DNA of 14,295 nt. It comes from an uncultured bacterium. Lineage in GTDB: Bacteria > Cyanobacteriota > Vampirovibrionia > Gastranaerophilales > Gastranaerophilaceae. The stretch covers positions 1-14,295 of the forward strand of contig CASGAK010000044.1 in NCBI GenBank assembly GCA_949299435.1, in the 5' to 3' direction. The position numbers and the translations under genes are program-made. A model generated the notes under the pieces. It saw only the letters and a list, made by a program, of their open reading frames with translations. It was not told the DNA's origin and searched no databases. Numbering within the stretch: position 1 is the first letter of the stretch; each line of letters opens with the position of its first letter. This document shows positions 12,891-14,295 of the stretch, in pieces.

Positions 12891-14183
12891 CTATTCACTA
12901 AGATCATCAGAAGCTATATTATCAACATTTTCAGTCAACACAAAGGCATTTGAAAGCGGTATCCCCCCTTTGACTTGGGGTTTATTTACAACTTGCCCGT
13001 TCACATACATAACCGTAGAGCCGCCACCATCTAAATTAATCGCACCGATACAGCCAATTGATTTCATAAAATTAGCAAGCTCCATCAAGGTCATACCAAT
13101 TGAACTTCCTTCCCGACCATCAGCGACCATTAGAATTAAATTATGATCAGAAGTATACCCGATAGCAGTACGCGGGTTACGACCACCTATTGCACCGAGC
13201 TTTTGTGCTGTCATATCTACAAAGACTTCACCATCTTTGACTAAATACGGCCCACCGCTGATTATGTGTCTTACGTTTTTCCACTCAGGCACTGTTTTTA
13301 TATCTAATTTAACATTTTTATCTTTCAATAAAGGTTGCAAAAGTTTTTTTGGCCCTGAAATAACATACCCGTTTTCAGGAATATCGAGCGGGTTAGCGGA
13401 GGCTTTAGTAATTTTCCCCTCCGCAACCCTCAAACTCATTCCATACTTCGGAGCATAGGGTGAATATTTACCCCACTCCGGAGTGTATACAAGTACATAA
13501 GTAGAAAGCATTCTCGGCTGATTAATGTTATCCACTTTAACTTTTACTCCGCTGCCTTCGATACTCGCATTCAACTGTATTCTTGCAACATCAAACCCGT
13601 CATCAAAAATTCCCATAGCAACTCTGTCATATACAGGTCCTGTATAGACTTTCCCGTCTATCATCAACGTGCCAAGCGGTACACCAGTCTGAGGCTTAAA
13701 ATAAGTACCATTGACAGCAGCTATTAGATTTTTATCTTTTGCAATATTAGAAATAGTCCTACGGCTTTGCAACTGCTGCGAATTTGATAGTAGCGGCTGC
13801 ACTTGAATATTTGAAGCTACTTTTAAATCAACTTCCACAAGATTAATTCTTACAGGTCTGCCACTATAATATTTTGTTAATTTAATATGTTTTACCCCAT
13901 CTACAACATCAATAATTTGAGCCCCAGGATATTTTGCTTTTATACTTTCATCAAACTTTTGCTTTCTAAGTTCAGGTGATAATTCAAGCATTATTTTTTC
14001 TTTTAATGTCTGCTCATCAACTACAGTTGTGCTATGATGTGCCAAACGTAAGTCCTCAGCTAAAATAGGATTAGTCCAAATAATATTTTGCAGACATACC
14101 ACACCGACAACAACTGAAATGTAAAGCATTTTTTCTATCAGCTTTACGAATGTTTCTAACCGCAGCAAAATAAGTGTATCCAT
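12891..14183 (-). CDS. Exported NAGPA-domain (phosphodiester glycosidase family) protein
   Basis: A 430-residue protein with an N-terminal hydrophobic segment (about 19-36) and a likely signal peptide or anchor ending near PILAED (39-44). A charged region comes next, then a phosphodiester glycosidase domain (about 130-418; NAGPA). The domain hallmarks are clear: AAVNGTYF (155-162), GGRNPRTAIG (333-342), ADGR (354-357) and LDGGGSTVMYVNGQVVN (384-400). The human namesake uncovers mannose 6-phosphate by removing GlcNAc. Bacterial members are exported, and their substrates are mostly unknown, often thought to be cell-wall glycans. The start at 14183 follows GTGAGG; an internal ATG at residue 19 would give a shorter signal peptide, so the start is not certain. 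It is a single gene with its own terminator. Confidence 0.9.
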   Translation of the reverse strand: MDTLILLRLETFVKLIEKMLYISVVVGVVCLQNIIWTNPILAEDLRLAHHSTTVVDEQTLKEKIMLELSPELRKQKFDESIKAKYPGAQIIDVVDGVKHIKLTKYYSGRPVRINLVEVDLKVASNIQVQPLLSNSQQLQSRRTISNIAKDKNLIAAVNGTYFKPQTGVPLGTLMIDGKVYTGPVYDRVAMGIFDDGFDVARIQLNASIEGSGVKVKVDNINQPRMLSTYVLVYTPEWGKYSPYAPKYGMSLRVAEGKITKASANPLDIPENGYVISGPKKLLQPLLKDKNVKLDIKTVPEWKNVRHIISGGPYLVKDGEVFVDMTAQKLGAIGGRNPRTAIGYTSDHNLILMVADGREGSSIGMTLMELANFMKSIGCIGAINLDGGGSTVMYVNGQVVNKPQVKGGIPLSNAFVLTENVDNIASDDLSE

Positions 14184-14193
14184 AGGTCGACCT
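14184..14193. repeat. Perfect 10-bp palindrome at the start of the NAGPA-domain gene
   Basis: AGGTCGACCT is its own reverse complement and abuts the start codon. It lies between the weak Shine-Dalgarno and the ATG on the minus strand. It may be chance, or a binding site controlling translation or transcription. I recognise no good promoter in 14194-14265. Confidence 0.35.
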
Positions 14194-14265
14194 CACTGGT
14201 TGAAGTAACGGATACCTTTTTTATTAAAGAGTGGTGTGGGGAATAACACTCATCAAGGGGTGTAT

Positions 14266-14295
14266 AAAAAACCACTTTGAGGGCATTTAACGCCC
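14266..14295 (-). terminator. Partial terminator at the window edge
   Basis: GGGC (14281-14284) and GCCC (14292-14295) flank ATTTAAC, and before them is AAAAAACCACTTTGA (14266-14280). Read on the minus strand this is the loop, right arm and T run of an intrinsic terminator whose left arm should be outside the window. It would end a minus-strand gene upstream of the NAGPA-domain gene and may work in both directions. Confidence 0.45.

Noticed and set aside
13237..13458. Plus-strand open frame of 73 codons inside the NAGPA-domain gene
   Set aside because: It is antisense to a domain with intact hallmarks and has no motif of its own.

Overview
The window looks like a chromosomal piece of a low-GC bacterium related to Cyanobacteria but not obviously photosynthetic, most plausibly Vampirovibrionia/Melainabacteria (Gastranaerophilales-like). 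This is inferred from the gene set: RecG with an extra N-terminal domain of the cyanobacterial kind, a CHASE2-type class III adenylate cyclase, a Tic20-like four-helix membrane protein, CsaB, a KDPG-aldolase-family protein with cyanobacterial-like motifs, and a NAGPA-domain exported protein. No photosynthesis genes, phage genes, transposases or CRISPR arrays are visible. The standard genetic code applies, and at least one TTG start is used.

Layout. Positions 1-120 hold a tRNA-Leu(TAA), cut by two bases at its 5' end, and its terminator. Positions 274-1176 (+) encode a Gly/Trp/Met-rich protein with a C-terminal EF-hand region. Facing it, with a 12-bp 3' overlap, is the minus-strand operon eda-kdgK-csaB (3742 to 1165). 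It links cleavage and phosphorylation of 2-keto-3-deoxy sugar acids to a cell-wall pyruvyltransferase. Divergent from eda, 48 bp away, is a CHASE2 adenylate cyclase (3791-5746), followed by recG (5853-8240). A two-gene unit of unrecognised paralogues comes next (8387-9328 and 9353-10156). Then come rpiB-rsfS (10305-11149), a TPR protein plus Tic20-like membrane protein (11232-12724), and a convergent minus-strand NAGPA-domain exported protein (14183-12891).

How the parts may work together. The housekeeping genes (recG, rpiB, rsfS) sit between genes likely to act at the envelope or in signalling. The least explained content is three proteins with Gly/Met/Tyr- or Gly/Met/Trp-rich N-terminal halves. 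Two are clear tandem paralogues sharing an 'INI...NNYG' motif, a conserved segment with a glycine-zipper-like helix, a coiled coil and small repeat-like C-terminal domains. The third, 7 kb away, has EF-hand loops and shares a distinctive leader sequence with the first paralogue, which suggests co-regulation. I regard these as the best candidate for an undescribed lineage-specific surface or membrane system; their function is unknown.

Regulatory sites of note are: a near-consensus promoter nested inside a terminator hairpin before rpiB; extended or near-consensus -10 elements placed so that recG and the TPR gene could be read from leaderless mRNAs; two adjacent palindromes before recG; and intrinsic terminators after the tRNA, the paralogue pair, rsfS and the NAGPA gene. 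No gene-free stretch exceeds 300 bases.
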